DNA from: Sporosarcina sp. Marseille-Q4063
GTDB lineage: Bacteria > Bacillota > Bacilli > Bacillales_A > Planococcaceae
Direction: 5' to 3'
DNA length: 64,000 nucleotides
Assembly: GCF_018309085.1 (NCBI RefSeq)
Contig: NZ_CP070502.1
Span: forward strand, 930,001-994,000
Position numbers and translations under genes: made by a program
Shown: positions 1 to 9,151 of the stretch, piece after piece
Layout of the letters: every line of letters starts with the position of its first letter
How positions within the stretch are numbered: position 1 is the first letter of the stretch
Notes under the pieces: generated by a model
Told to the model about the DNA's origin: nothing
The model's input: the letters and a program-made list of their open reading frames with translations, nothing else
Database searches by the model: none

Positions 1-61
1 AATCTCTCAAACACTTGAGATGAAAAATCAATTCAAAAATTTAATGTTACCTAAAATAAAC

Positions 62-95
62 AAAGGGGTATTCTCAAATCGAGAATATCCCTTTT
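62..95 (-). terminator. Intrinsic terminator
   Basis: Inverted repeat GGTATTCTC / GAGAATATCC with a 5-base loop, flanked by A-rich and T-rich tracts, so it could work on either strand. It lies just downstream of the minus-strand small membrane gene and probably ends the metA transcript. Confidence 0.7.
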
Positions 96-100
96 CCAAT

Positions 101-289
101 TTAATCTTTATTTCTCTTTGTTTCTTCCCGGATATAAAGTAAAATCATTAGAGCCCCCGCAGCGTTCAATGTAATATTTATAGTGAAGAATATTGTCCAC
201 AATCCCGGAGATAACGTAAAAACTTTGGAGAATACATAGATAACCATCGCTAGAACAATTAGTATAAACCCAGTATTCCTCTTCTTCAT
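101..289 (-). CDS. Small two-TM membrane protein, function unknown
   Basis: A 62-aa protein with two hydrophobic segments (about residues 6-26 and 30-52) and a charged C-terminus ending in KRNKD. An AGGTG ribosome site lies about 8 bases before the ATG. It is 21 bases downstream of metA on the same strand and may be co-transcribed with it. I do not recognise the family. A second minus-strand frame overlaps the same bases (108-299) but has a poorer start. The hydrophobic pattern and the terminator just after the stop make this frame the better choice. Confidence 0.6.
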   Translation of the reverse strand: MKKRNTGFILIVLAMVIYVFSKVFTLSPGLWTIFFTINITLNAAGALMILLYIREETKRNKD

Positions 290-310
290 TGCAAATCACA
301 CCTCAATCTT

Positions 311-1219
311 TCATTTCCATTCAAAAGGTGTTTCTTGGTATACATAATAATTCAACCAATTCGAAAAGAGTAAATGTGTATGAGATCTCCATGTATTTAA
401 TGGTTTCTTTGTCGGATCATCATTCGGAAAGTAATTTTCCGGAACATTGATATCGATGCCTTTCGCTACATCTCTTTCATATTCTTCAGCAAGCGTACCC
501 GCATCGTATTCCAAATGTCCGGTTAGCATGATATGTTTATCATCATTTGACATGACAATAAATGCGCCCGCATCATCGGATTCAGCTAGCAATGTCAAAT
601 TCGGATTCTTTTTAATTTCTTCAGAAGAAACAGTCGTATAGCGTGAATGCGGTGCGTTAAATTCATCATTAAACCCTTGAACAAGTTTTACTGTGACATC
701 TGACAAACTATGATTGAACACGCCAGAACATTTTTCGGGCAACTCATATTTATCAATTCCATAATGGTGATAAAGCGCGGCCTGTGCCCCCCAACAAATA
801 TGTAAAACCGACGTCACATTGTCCTTCGACCAGTCCATTATCTTTGTTAATTCACTCCAATAATTAACATCCTCAAATTGTAAATGTTCAATCGGCGCAC
901 CCGTTATGATTAATCCATCAAATCGACGACCCTTTACATCTTCAAATGTTTCATAATAGTTATCTAGATGCGATTTGCTAATATTTTTCGAGTTGTGGGT
1001 TGCTGTATATAAAAACGTCACATTCACTTGAAGCGGCGTATTCCCCAACAAGCGCAACAATTGCAACTCCGTACGTTCTTTTTCAGGCATCAAATTCAAA
1101 ATCGCGATATTAAGCGGTCGAATATCTTGCATTTTCGCACGATCTTCATCCATGACAAATATCTTTTCTTCCTTTAATAACTGTCGTGCCGGCAATCCTT
1201 TAGGTATATTTATCGGCAA
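311..1219 (-). CDS. metA: Homoserine O-acetyltransferase MetA
   Basis: MetA/HTS family (302 aa, the usual length), which acylates homoserine at the start of methionine synthesis in the cytoplasm. Visible residues are the nucleophile Cys142 (LHICWGAQ), His235 and Glu237 (TGHLEYD). Residue 111 is Glu (GAPIEH). In this family Glu111 is associated with acetyl-CoA use and Gly111 with succinyl-CoA use, so acetyltransferase is the better name despite the common 'succinyltransferase' label. No S-box (SAM) riboswitch is recognisable upstream, so its control is unclear. Confidence 0.95.
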   Translation of the reverse strand: MPINIPKGLPARQLLKEEKIFVMDEDRAKMQDIRPLNIAILNLMPEKERTELQLLRLLGNTPLQVNVTFLYTATHNSKNISKSHLDNYYETFEDVKGRRFDGLIITGAPIEHLQFEDVNYWSELTKIMDWSKDNVTSVLHICWGAQAALYHHYGIDKYELPEKCSGVFNHSLSDVTVKLVQGFNDEFNAPHSRYTTVSSEEIKKNPNLTLLAESDDAGAFIVMSNDDKHIMLTGHLEYDAGTLAEEYERDVAKGIDINVPENYFPNDDPTKKPLNTWRSHTHLLFSNWLNYYVYQETPFEWK

Positions 1220-1350
1220 ATAAACTCTCCCCTTTTACCTTTTCATTATATGTATTTAGCATTTCTCAATAGTATACACTATTTTCGATTAATTCGAGTA
1301 AAGTGAAATTTTCCTTCTGATTTATTGTGAATTGACTTCGTTAATAATTT

Positions 1351-1465
1351 TGCTTGCAGTCAGAAGTGATTTGCTTGCACTCCGATGGGTTTTCCTTGCA
1401 CTCTTAAACGGTTTGTTTGCACTCATATGCCATTTGCTTGCACTCAAAAGATTTTGCTTGCAAGT
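1351..1465. repeat. 21-bp degenerate tandem repeat, about 6 units
   Basis: The core TGCTTGCACTC recurs at about 1351, 1372, 1393, 1414, 1435 and 1455, a period of 20-21 bases. The last ~8 bases of each unit vary. It lies in the gene-free stretch 1220-1709 upstream of metA. There is no ORF and no clear hairpin, and its function is unknown. The period matches two helical turns. Confidence 0.7.
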
Positions 1466-1552
1466 CGGGACCTTCTAACCATGAAAAAATGACTCGAAAG
1501 CAACTTAGCCGATAAGACAACACTTAATGACACCTTTTTTATAATGAAGTTA

Positions 1553-1613
1553 GTTGATTGGAGTGGAGGCGGTGATGCCCGCAGGAAAGCCTCCACCCGA
1601 AACGGAAATCAAC
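1553..1613. repeat. Short GTTGATT...AATCAAC palindromic interspersed repeat
   Basis: A 61-bp element with terminal inverted repeats GTTGATT / AATCAAC and the internal text GGAGTGGAGGC...GCCTCCACCC...ACGGAAATCAAC. It resembles a shortened form of an interspersed repeat common in Bacillaceae (GTTGATTGGAG...CGGAAATCAAC); that identification is from memory. It sits between metA and the ABC permease. Confidence 0.6.
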
Positions 1614-1709
1614 GCATCAATTAAAAAACGAGCACCTGAAAAACGAACAGTTCAAGTGTACTCGCTAAAGTTATAAATATTTTTCATCTTACTTCTAGAT
1701 TTCCAGTAT

Positions 1710-3314
1710 TCACCCTTCAATATCCCGTCTATAATACCCAACAAAACCAACCACTGCCGCTATAATCGCAATCACAACTAAAATCGATACTTTCATATAA
1801 TCCATGTCTTCAACAGGTATGTTCGGAACTTGGCCGAATGGCGATAGATTACCCAGCCACTCCGGAAACTGAAGCAACCCACCCAAATATACAACAACGA
1901 ATGAATAAATTAAATATATCCATGTCAAGCCAGTCAACTTTGGAGCTGCGCCTATCAACAACGCCGCCAGACCAATCATGATCCACATTGCCGGAAGATA
2001 AACAACCGCTGCACCATACAGCGTTCCAAACGCCAGACCTTCTTCCATCACGGCATTTCCCGCAGACCACAACCCAATTGCGGCTAGCGATATCATCACA
2101 AAACTTGTTGCAATCGAAAGGACATATGAACTCGCCATTAATCGCGTCCGAGAAACCGCGCGGCCTAGCAAATGTTCCGTTCGATTCTTTTTTTCTTCAC
2201 CGATAAGTTTATTCATTGCCATCAAAGCCGGAACAGTACTCAACATCGCCATAATGGACATTAACATCGTTATGAATTGATCGGTTAATGAAAATCCTTC
2301 GATAGGCGTTAGGAGCTCCGCCAACATCTCATTATCCGAGAAAAAGGTCTCTAGTTCGCCGAATACTGACCCGTAAGATGCACCAAGTATGAACATGCCG
2401 ATTCCCCAAGCGATTAAACTCGTGCGCTGTAGCCTAAACATGAGACCTAATGGGCTTTGCAAAAACACTGATGCATGTCTTCTACCAGGCTTTGCCGGTA
2501 AAAACCCTGACCCTAAATCTCGAATTGCATTTAAGCAGAATGCCAGAAGAATTAAAAGCAATGCTACACCTATCGTTAACGCGATTGGCCACCAATAATT
2601 ATTCACATAAACTTCTGAGCTTAACACCCAGCCTAACGGTGAAAACCAAGAAAGCGTCTCGTTTCCAACATCACCTACGGCACGGACAAGGTAAGAAACA
2701 CCCAGCACAGTAAAAGCAAATCCAATCGTACCGCGAACGTTTTCCGAAAGCTGTGCAAAAACAGCCGTAACCGCTGTAAAAAATATCCCAGTTGCCCCTA
2801 AAGCGGCTCCATATAATAACGAGCCTTCCAAATCCATGCTATCAATGCCCATCCAAAACAATCCGAATCCAATTAGGACAGCAAATAGGATGTTCACGCC
2901 GCTCACAACAGCAACGGTTGACGCTAAATTGGACAAACGTCCCGTCGGCAAAGAACGAATCATTTCAATCCGGCCAACCTCTTCATCCGCACGAGTATGG
3001 CGCGCAACCAATAATATACTCATAAGTCCAAAGGCAATCGCCGTAAAAAGCAGCATTTCATGAGCAAACATAGCCCCAATTGTATAGTTTTCAATTCCGT
3101 AAACTGGACCAACCATTGCTGTCATCGCCGGATTTAACATCGTATCAGCAATCGCTTGTCTTTCCTCTTCTGTTCCATACAATTCAACAAATGTCTGTGC
3201 AACTAAAAAAGTAAATACCACTAATCCAACTAACCAAACCGAAATACGCAAACGATCTCTTCGTAATATGAAGCGCGAAAGAATGCTAGTTTTCGTAAAT
3301 AGTTGATTTGCCAT
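1710..3314 (-). CDS. ABC-2 type exporter permease
   Basis: A 534-aa protein with about 12 hydrophobic segments in two similar halves, as in tetronasin/polyketide-type ABC-2 permeases. It probably forms the membrane channel for the ATPase encoded just upstream. The two reading frames share one base (TAATG), which suggests translational coupling. The operon order is TetR regulator, ATPase, permease, the usual layout for a drug or antimicrobial efflux system. The substrate cannot be read from the sequence. Confidence 0.85.
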   Translation of the reverse strand: MANQLFTKTSILSRFILRRDRLRISVWLVGLVVFTFLVAQTFVELYGTEEERQAIADTMLNPAMTAMVGPVYGIENYTIGAMFAHEMLLFTAIAFGLMSILLVARHTRADEEVGRIEMIRSLPTGRLSNLASTVAVVSGVNILFAVLIGFGLFWMGIDSMDLEGSLLYGAALGATGIFFTAVTAVFAQLSENVRGTIGFAFTVLGVSYLVRAVGDVGNETLSWFSPLGWVLSSEVYVNNYWWPIALTIGVALLLILLAFCLNAIRDLGSGFLPAKPGRRHASVFLQSPLGLMFRLQRTSLIAWGIGMFILGASYGSVFGELETFFSDNEMLAELLTPIEGFSLTDQFITMLMSIMAMLSTVPALMAMNKLIGEEKKNRTEHLLGRAVSRTRLMASSYVLSIATSFVMISLAAIGLWSAGNAVMEEGLAFGTLYGAAVVYLPAMWIMIGLAALLIGAAPKLTGLTWIYLIYSFVVVYLGGLLQFPEWLGNLSPFGQVPNIPVEDMDYMKVSILVVIAIIAAVVGFVGYYRRDIEG

Positions 3315-4219
3315 TAAACTGCACCTCCGACTCCTACCGAAACCCCTTCATAATGGCGCATAAATAAATCCTCCAATGTCGGCGGAGCACTTTCCAATCT
3401 AATAATCCCATATTGACTGACATACTTCATAACTTCGTCCAACGCTTCACTGTCAACATGGATGGAATACGATTGTCCATCTACTTCTATATCATGAACT
3501 CCTTTTACTTCGTGCAATGCAGTCATCGGCAATTTTGTTTCGACATGTAAATTAGTTCTTGTTAAGTGGCGCAACTCACTTAATGAGCCAGTTTCAATAA
3601 TTTTCCCCTCACGAATAATCGCGACTTTATCGCATAACTTTTCAACTTCAGAGAGAATATGACTAGAAAGCAACACGCTCTTCCCTGCATTTTTCGCTTC
3701 CAGTATACAATCTTGAAATATACGTTCCATTAATGGGTCAAGTCCTGAAGTCGGTTCATCTAGAATATATAAATCCGCATCCGACGATAAAGCCGCAATC
3801 AAAGCAACTTTTTGCCGATTTCCTTTTGAATACGTTCTGCATTTTTTCGTAGGATCCAAATCAAATCGTTTTATTAACTCTTCTCGTCTACTTTTATTAG
3901 TTGTACCACGCAACTTTATAAATAGATCAATAACTTCCCCGCCCGTCAGGTTCGGCCAAAGATTTACATCCCCAGGCACATAAGCAATTCGTTTATGAAT
4001 TTCAACCGCATCTGCCCACACATCTTTCCCGAAAATCTTTGCGCTACCTTCTGTCGCCTTTAAAATTCCCAACAAAACTCGAATCGTGGTTGACTTGCCT
4101 GCACCATTCGGACCTATGAAACCATAAATCTCCCCTTTTTCAACTTTTAGATTAACAGTATCCAAAGCAGTAAAACTTCCAAACTTCTTCGTCAAGTTGT
4201 TAATTTCTAAAATGGTCAT
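3314..4219 (-). CDS. ABC transporter ATP-binding protein
   Basis: A 301-aa nucleotide-binding subunit. Walker A is GPNGAGKS (about residues 38-45), the signature region is YSKGNRQK (a variant of LSGGQ seen in ABC-2 exporters), Walker B is LYILDEPTSGLDP and the switch His is in SSHIL. The C-terminal ~80 residues are the extra domain typical of drug-export ATPases. GGAGG lies before the ATG. It forms an operon with the permease (1-base overlap) and with the TetR gene 18 bases upstream. Confidence 0.9.
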   Translation of the reverse strand: MTILEINNLTKKFGSFTALDTVNLKVEKGEIYGFIGPNGAGKSTTIRVLLGILKATEGSAKIFGKDVWADAVEIHKRIAYVPGDVNLWPNLTGGEVIDLFIKLRGTTNKSRREELIKRFDLDPTKKCRTYSKGNRQKVALIAALSSDADLYILDEPTSGLDPLMERIFQDCILEAKNAGKSVLLSSHILSEVEKLCDKVAIIREGKIIETGSLSELRHLTRTNLHVETKLPMTALHEVKGVHDIEVDGQSYSIHVDSEALDEVMKYVSQYGIIRLESAPPTLEDLFMRHYEGVSVGVGGAV

Positions 4220-4237
4220 TTCTCGCCCTCCTGTTAT

Positions 4238-4861
4238 TTATTTATAAAAAGCGGTTTTCAATACATCCACGTATTCATAAAACTCTTCAAAATAAAATTC
4301 ATAATCAATGTCAGAAATCACTTGATCTTGTAAACGGGATTTCAGATTTTCTTCATACCCATGAAGTGACCACTGCACCAATTCAAACGCCTTTTTCGAA
4401 TCAACATCCTCCCTAAATAGTGAGAAATCTATATTTTCATAAAGCACGGAAGTCCATTTCTCTTGTATAGCTTGAAAACGTTTATTCAATCCGGATTCAA
4501 GTTGGTCTGGATTTTTCACAAAAAGCGTGGAAATGAAATTAATTGCTTCTGGGTACTTTACAAGAAACTCCCATTTAACTTTAGATATGATTTTCAGTCT
4601 TTCGAATATATCTGTATGGGAATAATCGACTCGTTCAAGATATTCTTCTTCCAATATATTGATGCAATAATCGACTAAATAGGCATACAGTTTTTTCTTG
4701 TTTGTAAAATAATAGAACAGCATCCCTTTCCCAATATCCGCATCTTTTACGATTTGATTGGTCGAAGCTTGTTCATACCCTTTGTCAGCAAACTCTTTAA
4801 GCGCTGCATTAAGAATGACTCTTTGCTTTTCAACATCTACATTTTCAAATTTCGTTGTCAC
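4238..4861 (-). CDS. TetR/AcrR family transcriptional regulator
   Basis: A 207-aa TetR-type regulator. The N-terminal helix-turn-helix (about residues 12-58) contains the typical ASTNQIVKDADIGKGMLFYYFTNK stretch in parts, and the remaining all-helical domain would bind the inducer. The GTG start is preceded by GGAGG at 7 bases. It is the first gene of the efflux operon. A long palindrome lies 28 bases upstream of the start, so it probably represses itself and the ABC genes until a substrate is bound. Confidence 0.9.
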   Translation of the reverse strand: MTTKFENVDVEKQRVILNAALKEFADKGYEQASTNQIVKDADIGKGMLFYYFTNKKKLYAYLVDYCINILEEEYLERVDYSHTDIFERLKIISKVKWEFLVKYPEAINFISTLFVKNPDQLESGLNKRFQAIQEKWTSVLYENIDFSLFREDVDSKKAFELVQWSLHGYEENLKSRLQDQVISDIDYEFYFEEFYEYVDVLKTAFYK

Positions 4862-4888
4862 ATTGATACCTCCGCCACAACTCTAATA

Positions 4889-4935
4889 GACCAAGTCGGT
4901 CGACTCCAGAATAACATGAGTCGACCGCCTTGGTC
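4889..4935. promoter_or_regulatory. TetR operator palindrome
   Basis: Arms GACCAAGTCGGTCGACTC and GAGTCGACCGCCTTGGTC are 18 bases each, differ at one pair and are separated by 11 bases. The palindrome lies directly upstream of the TetR gene. Its size and position suggest binding of one or two TetR dimers. Confidence 0.8.
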
Positions 4936-4960
4936 AATAATTATTTTGATAATTATGAAT

Positions 4961-5007
4961 AAAAAAAGAATGTCAGATCCACAAATATCATTTGTGACTG
5001 ACACTCT
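4961..5007 (-). terminator. Intrinsic terminator
   Basis: Imperfect long hairpin (AGTGTCAG...CTGACATT, with inner CACAAAT/ATTTGTG) followed on the minus strand by a run of T. It directly follows the stop of the coiled-coil gene at 5010. Confidence 0.75.
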
Positions 5008-5009
5008 TT

Positions 5010-5630
5010 TTAATCAACCTTTTTCTCGCTTCCTTTTAACTTGTACCGTAGCGGCGGCAATGCCGAACTCGAAACCAATTCGTGAATATAGGAAGATGTA
5101 GCATTGTATCCTTCTTCAATTTTATCGGCGAGGAAATGTGTGCGTTCATAGAGAATGGAACGGAAATTATCAACTTTCCTTATCAGTTTTTCCGTCAATG
5201 CTTCCTGATTTTCTAACCGGCTAATCACTTCTTCTTGAAAAATTTCCTGATTCGCAATTTGTTTGACCATATCCCGTTGCAATTCCATTTGTTGCTCCAT
5301 TTTAGTCGCTAATTCCGCATTCCGTTTGCTCTGCGTCTCCAATAATGACGTGACATCGTTTCCATGATCAATTTGCTCTATCTGTCTATCGGCTAATTCC
5401 TGAACATCATAACCAATTCGTTTCACCCTAGTGGCTTGTAATCGATTTTGTTTTTTTAATGACTTTTCCAATGACTGCAGTGAACTTTGTAATTCAGCAT
5501 TTGCCTGGTTTTGTTTTTCAATCAACTCAGACAAATAATCTTGTTTATAAACAGCCTGATTCGGTTCCGTGAGTTTAGTTTTGCTTTTAAAAATGGCTGG
5601 GTGCTTTTTATTATTTATAAATAACCCCAT
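5010..5630 (-). CDS. Coiled-coil protein of unknown function
   Basis: A 206-aa soluble protein, mostly helical and rich in Gln, Glu, Lys and Leu in heptad-like spacing from about residue 25 to 180. It has repeated LETQ/LENQ/LEKS segments, no signal peptide and no enzyme motif. GGAGG precedes the ATG. It has its own terminator and appears to be monocistronic. I do not recognise a named family. A scaffold or multimerising role is possible but is inference only. Confidence 0.7.
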   Translation of the reverse strand: MGLFINNKKHPAIFKSKTKLTEPNQAVYKQDYLSELIEKQNQANAELQSSLQSLEKSLKKQNRLQATRVKRIGYDVQELADRQIEQIDHGNDVTSLLETQSKRNAELATKMEQQMELQRDMVKQIANQEIFQEEVISRLENQEALTEKLIRKVDNFRSILYERTHFLADKIEEGYNATSSYIHELVSSSALPPLRYKLKGSEKKVD

Positions 5631-5771
5631 TACTCAAAACCTCCAATCGCGTATAGTCTTATCTTATGCACGTTCATGAAAAAAGGATAAACAATGCTCA
5701 GTGAGGAAACATTAACCATTGATTGATGAGCGTGAGTGATGTATACTAAGAAAACAAGCTGCATTGTTCGT

Positions 5772-5799
5772 ATGACAATTAAGTTTTAACCTTTATACT
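5772..5799 (+). promoter_or_regulatory. Sigma-A type promoter
   Basis: -35 ATGACA (5772-5777), 16-base spacer, -10 TATACT (5794-5799). The predicted start is near 5806. No coding frame begins for the next ~200 bases and an intrinsic terminator follows at 5957-5987. Confidence 0.65.
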
Positions 5800-5805
5800 G
5801 TAACA

Positions 5806-5988
5806 GGGAGTTTTACATCGAAATTGAAATGGCATGCCTCGTTCATCATTAATGAGGACAGACAGGAAAATTTCTGCGAACACCCACTTTTAGAAGTGGT
5901 GGTTTAAAACTTTCTATATAAATACGGCAGAGGCGGCTTACCTACATAAGTTACATTCAGTCAGTTTCCAGTGGAAGCTGACTTTTTT
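5806..5988 (+). ncRNA. Candidate structured non-coding RNA (~180 nt)
   Basis: Seen in the sequence: a strong promoter, no ORF, and an intrinsic terminator GTCAGTTTCC/GGAAGCTGAC plus T6 that ends before ypsA. In between are a CCTCGTT/AATGAGG hairpin (5837-5857), a CCCACTT/AAGTGG hairpin (5883-5899) and a possible closing pair TGTAAC/GTTACA (about 5800 with 5950). The size fits a 6S-like or other housekeeping RNA, but I could not match it to a family with confidence. It could also be a leader that attenuates ypsA. Confidence 0.5.
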
Positions 5989-6016
5989 ATTTTATCGGAT
6001 TGGAGTGGAAGCTACT

Positions 6017-6571
6017 TTGAAACGGTTAGTTGTCACAGGCTATAAACAACATGAACTCGGGATATTCGATGACAAGCATCCGGGGATTGATTACATAAAA
6101 AAAGCGATAAAGAGTCGATTTATTGATTTATTAGATGAAGGGTTGGAATGGGTGATTGTCAGTGGTCAACTCGGCGTCGAAGCTTGGGCGGTCGAAGTTG
6201 TGATTGAATTAAAAGAGCTATATCCAGAGTTGAAATATGCAGTCATTACGCCTTTTCTTGAACAAGAAAAGAACTGGAACGATACAAATAAAATGAAATA
6301 CAATGAAATCATCGCAAACGCGGATTACCACGTAAGTCTGACATCCACGCCTTATGAAGCGCCTTGGCAGTTTGTGGAGAAAAACAAGTTTTTCCTGCGA
6401 AATTCCGATGGCATGCTCATTCTATATGATTCAGAAAATGAAGGATCTCCGAAGTTTATCAAAGAAGCAGCGGATAAATTCGCGGAATCAGCCGACTACC
6501 AGTTACTCACGATTACACCGGACGACTTGAATGCGATTGCCGAAGAAGAACAGATGAAGAATTGGTATTGA
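6017..6571 (+). CDS. ypsA: YpsA family protein (DUF1273, SLOG superfamily)
   Basis: A member of the YpsA family, with the typical opening VVTGYK...ELGIF and the GLEWVIVSGQLGVEAWAVEV segment of the SLOG (Rossmann-like) fold. In B. subtilis the family is linked to cell division and may bind nucleotide-type ligands. I chose TTG at 6017 because GGAGTGG lies 8 bases upstream and the protein then starts just before the conserved TGYK, as in relatives. A GTG at 6005 would add four residues. It follows a candidate RNA gene and ends at its own terminator. Confidence 0.9.
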   Translation: MKRLVVTGYKQHELGIFDDKHPGIDYIKKAIKSRFIDLLDEGLEWVIVSGQLGVEAWAVEVVIELKELYPELKYAVITPFLEQEKNWNDTNKMKYNEIIANADYHVSLTSTPYEAPWQFVEKNKFFLRNSDGMLILYDSENEGSPKFIKEAADKFAESADYQLLTITPDDLNAIAEEEQMKNWY

Positions 6572-6576
6572 AGAAA

Positions 6577-6609
6577 CTGCTATCCAAAAATAATGGATAG
6601 CAGCTTTTT
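6577..6609 (+). terminator. Intrinsic terminator of ypsA
   Basis: CTGCTATCC / GGATAGCAG stem with a 9-base loop, followed by CTTTTT. Confidence 0.85.
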
Positions 6610-6669
6610 AAGTGTTTAGAAAACTATCAAACTTTTGACCGTGGATATCCTTTAACATAGAGATTTCAC

Positions 6670-6808
6670 ATCTAGCTCCAGGCGCCAGCCCCTCGGGTCA
6701 TAAGCAATCCAACAAGGAAGAATTGAAATGCATTCTTCTCGGGCAAGGACAGCCACGTCGTTGGATTGCTTATGCCTGTCGGGGCTAGACGGGCGCCTTG
6801 CGCTTTTG
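6670..6808. repeat. ~140-bp inverted-repeat interspersed element
   Basis: The left end (CTAGCTCCAGGCGCC...CATAAGCAATCCAAC) is matched in reverse by the right end (GTTGGATTGCTTATG...GGGGCTAG..GGCGCCTTG), giving a near-palindrome of ~45-bp arms around a ~50-bp centre. It strongly resembles a repeat scattered in many Bacillaceae genomes (from memory). It sits 3 bases from the katE stop codon and could form a terminator for katE. Confidence 0.75.
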
Positions 6809-6811
6809 TAC

Positions 6812-8866
6812 TTAATAAATATTACGTTTCCAAAAACGTTGTTTGGCAATCGCATTAATAAAATCTCTTTCAAAATCCGCATCATCCGAAGCAAAAACAA
6901 TTCCCGGTCCTTCTTTTGCATCTGAAACTTCAAAGAATTCATTCCCACTCGTCGCGATTCCAATAGGTTTATAATGTTTAAATGCTTCATTGATAAAGTA
7001 TTCAATATCGCTTTGAAACTTCGCCTCGTTTTCAGCCTTTCCACCGACAACGTAAAGCGCATCATATAATACCGGATCCGTCGTCAGGAATGTTTCGGTT
7101 ACATTGCCTTTTACATTGTCCTTACTTCGGACAACGCCTAACTTTTCGCCAATCAAATCGACATTCACGCCCGCGTTCAACAAAGCTGTAACTACTGTCT
7201 TAACTTCAACTGCATCAAAACCATTTCCTATTAGAACGCCGACTTTTAATGTATAAGGATAATATTTTGTGTTCGCTTGACTGAGTGCGGGTGATCTTGC
7301 ACTGACTTCGGACTGCCTTCCTTTTGGAAGATTCACGCCAACATTGTCTGCTATCGTCATGGCCAGTTCCTTATCGACATTAACGAACATATCGACAACT
7401 TGTTGTTTGACACTTTTACTTTTCACTTTCCCGACTTCAAAGATAAACGCATCTGTAATATGCTTTTTCTCTGGTGGCGTCATGCTGTTCCAAAACAATC
7501 TCGCTTGAGAAAAGTGATCCTTAAACGAATCGCTTCGTGCCTGAATAACTCTCCCTTCAACTTTCTCTTGGTAATGAACGAATCCGCCTTCTTCAGCAGT
7601 TGACGGTGAAGGCGTATTATTTGCGAGCGAATTTTTATGATACGCAACTTTCCCCACATTAATCGTCATTCGGTGATAGCCGTCGCGTTGATTATTATGG
7701 ACAGGTGAAACAGGACGGTTGATTGGGATTTCTGTAAAGTTCGGGCCGCCCAGACGAATCAGTTGAGTATCTATATAAGAAAATAATCTCCCTTGGAGAA
7801 GCGGGTCATTCGTAAAATCGATTCCAGGAACTAAATTTCCGGGATGAAAGGCAACTTGCTCTGTTTCCGCAAAAAAGTTATCTACGTTTTTATTTAATTG
7901 TAACTTTCCGATTATCTTCACCGGCACAATCTCTTCTGGCCAAATTTTCGTTGCGTCAAGAATATCGAAATCGAACATGAACTCATCGGATTCTTCAATG
8001 ATTTGCACACCTAGCTCGAACTCCGGGTAATTTCCATTTTCGATTGATTCCCATAAATCGACTCGGTGAAAGTCGGGGTTTTTGCCCGATATTTTCTGCG
8101 CTTCATCCCAAACCAACGAATGGATGCCCAAAATAGGTTTCCAGTGAAACTTCACGAAGTGCGCTATTCCTTCTTCATTGACGAAACGGAATGTATGGAC
8201 ACCAAAGCCTTCCATCATCCGAAAACTTCTTGGAATGGCTCGATCAGACATTAACCACATAATCATGGCGGCGGTTTCTTGGTTATTGGCAACGAAATCC
8301 CAAAAAGTATCATGAGCTGATGAAGCTTGCGGAATTTCATTATGAGGTTCAGGTTTTATTGCGTGGACCATGTCTGGAAATTTAATCGCATCTTGTATAA
8401 AAAATATCGGTATGTTATTTCCAACCAGATCATAAATCCCTTCTTTTGTATAAAACTTAGTGGCAAATCCGCGTACGTCTCTGACCGTATCCGCGGAGCC
8501 CCGACTGCCGACAACAGTTGAGAATCTCGTGAACGTAGGCGTTTTGGTTCCAGGCACTTGAAGAAACTTTGCTTTCGTATACTCTTTCATTGATTCATAC
8601 AGTTCGAACTCTCCGTGCGCCGCAAACCCTCTAGCATGGACAACCCTTTCTGGAATTCTCTCATGATCGAAGTGGGTCATCTTTTCGCGAAAATGAAAGT
8701 CTTCTATAAGTGTCGGACCTCGAACACCGGCCTTTAATGAGTTTTCATCTTCTGAAACTTTCAAACCCTGATTGGTTGTCATCGGTTTCCCTTTATCCAC
8801 GACTCGAAATTGGTCCAGTTGCCTGTCTTTGCTATTATCACTACCAGTTTGCTTGTGATCTGTCAC
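6812..8866 (-). CDS. katE: Large-subunit catalase KatE (HPII-like)
   Basis: Clade 2 monofunctional haem catalase that dismutates H2O2. The core has the distal His in [14 protein letters not shown], the catalytic Asn in the [14 protein letters not shown] region and the proximal Tyr in [14 protein letters not shown]. Residues beyond about 540 form the DJ-1/PfpI-like flavodoxin domain ([10 protein letters not shown]...) typical of large catalases. I chose GTG at 8866 because AAAGGGG lies 5 bases upstream and the length (684 aa) then matches B. subtilis KatE. An in-frame start at 8908 lacks a good ribosome site. In B. subtilis the gene is a general-stress gene; no clear sigma-B site was found here. 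Confidence 0.95.
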   Translation of the reverse strand: MTDHKQTGSDNSKDRQLDQFRVVDKGKPMTTNQGLKVSEDENSLKAGVRGPTLIEDFHFREKMTHFDHERIPERVVHARGFAAHGEFELYESMKEYTKAKFLQVPGTKTPTFTRFSTVVGSRGSADTVRDVRGFATKFYTKEGIYDLVGNNIPIFFIQDAIKFPDMVHAIKPEPHNEIPQASSAHDTFWDFVANNQETAAMIMWLMSDRAIPRSFRMMEGFGVHTFRFVNEEGIAHFVKFHWKPILGIHSLVWDEAQKISGKNPDFHRVDLWESIENGNYPEFELGVQIIEESDEFMFDFDILDATKIWPEEIVPVKIIGKLQLNKNVDNFFAETEQVAFHPGNLVPGIDFTNDPLLQGRLFSYIDTQLIRLGGPNFTEIPINRPVSPVHNNQRDGYHRMTINVGKVAYHKNSLANNTPSPSTAEEGGFVHYQEKVEGRVIQARSDSFKDHFSQARLFWNSMTPPEKKHITDAFIFEVGKVKSKSVKQQVVDMFVNVDKELAMTIADNVGVNLPKGRQSEVSARSPALSQANTKYYPYTLKVGVLIGNGFDAVEVKTVVTALLNAGVNVDLIGEKLGVVRSKDNVKGNVTETFLTTDPVLYDALYVVGGKAENEAKFQSDIEYFINEAFKHYKPIGIATSGNEFFEVSDAKEGPGIVFASDDADFERDFINAIAKQRFWKRNIY

Positions 8867-9151
8867 AAAATCCCCTTTCATCTGCACAATCTCTTCTACT
8901 ATATGCATACCTCTCAGGAACTTCTCATTACTGGCCTTTCAAACACAAACCAGTGTTTGATTTCAGTAGAAAGAAATTATTACAATTATTACATTTACTA
9001 GCGACAAACGGCTAAATGTATATATTCTATTAGCCATGGTTACTACTATTCGTAGAGAAATAACATCTCTCCATCGCCTAGAGGTGCTTTTGGGAAATGA
9101 AAATGTGCCTAATATGACACTATTTTTAAAACGAGGAGGAAGTTTATTATT

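Noticed and set aside
108..299. Alternative 63-aa frame at the left edge
   Set aside because: It overlaps the two-TM protein frame and lacks a good ribosome site.
1351..1465. CRISPR array in the tandem repeats upstream of metA
   Set aside because: The period is 21 bp with no spacers of 30 or more bases and no cas genes; it is a simple degenerate repeat.
1220..1710. SAM (S-box) riboswitch upstream of metA
   Set aside because: The conserved S-box core and long leader hairpin pattern are not present on the minus strand.
6652..7065. 137-aa minus-strand ORF across the katE 3' end
   Set aside because: It runs through the inverted-repeat element and in another frame of katE, and has no ribosome site.
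8909..9151. c-di-AMP (ydaO) riboswitch ahead of the LysM-3D gene
   Set aside because: No matching conserved stretches could be found in this ~240-base gap; nothing beyond a promoter is supported.
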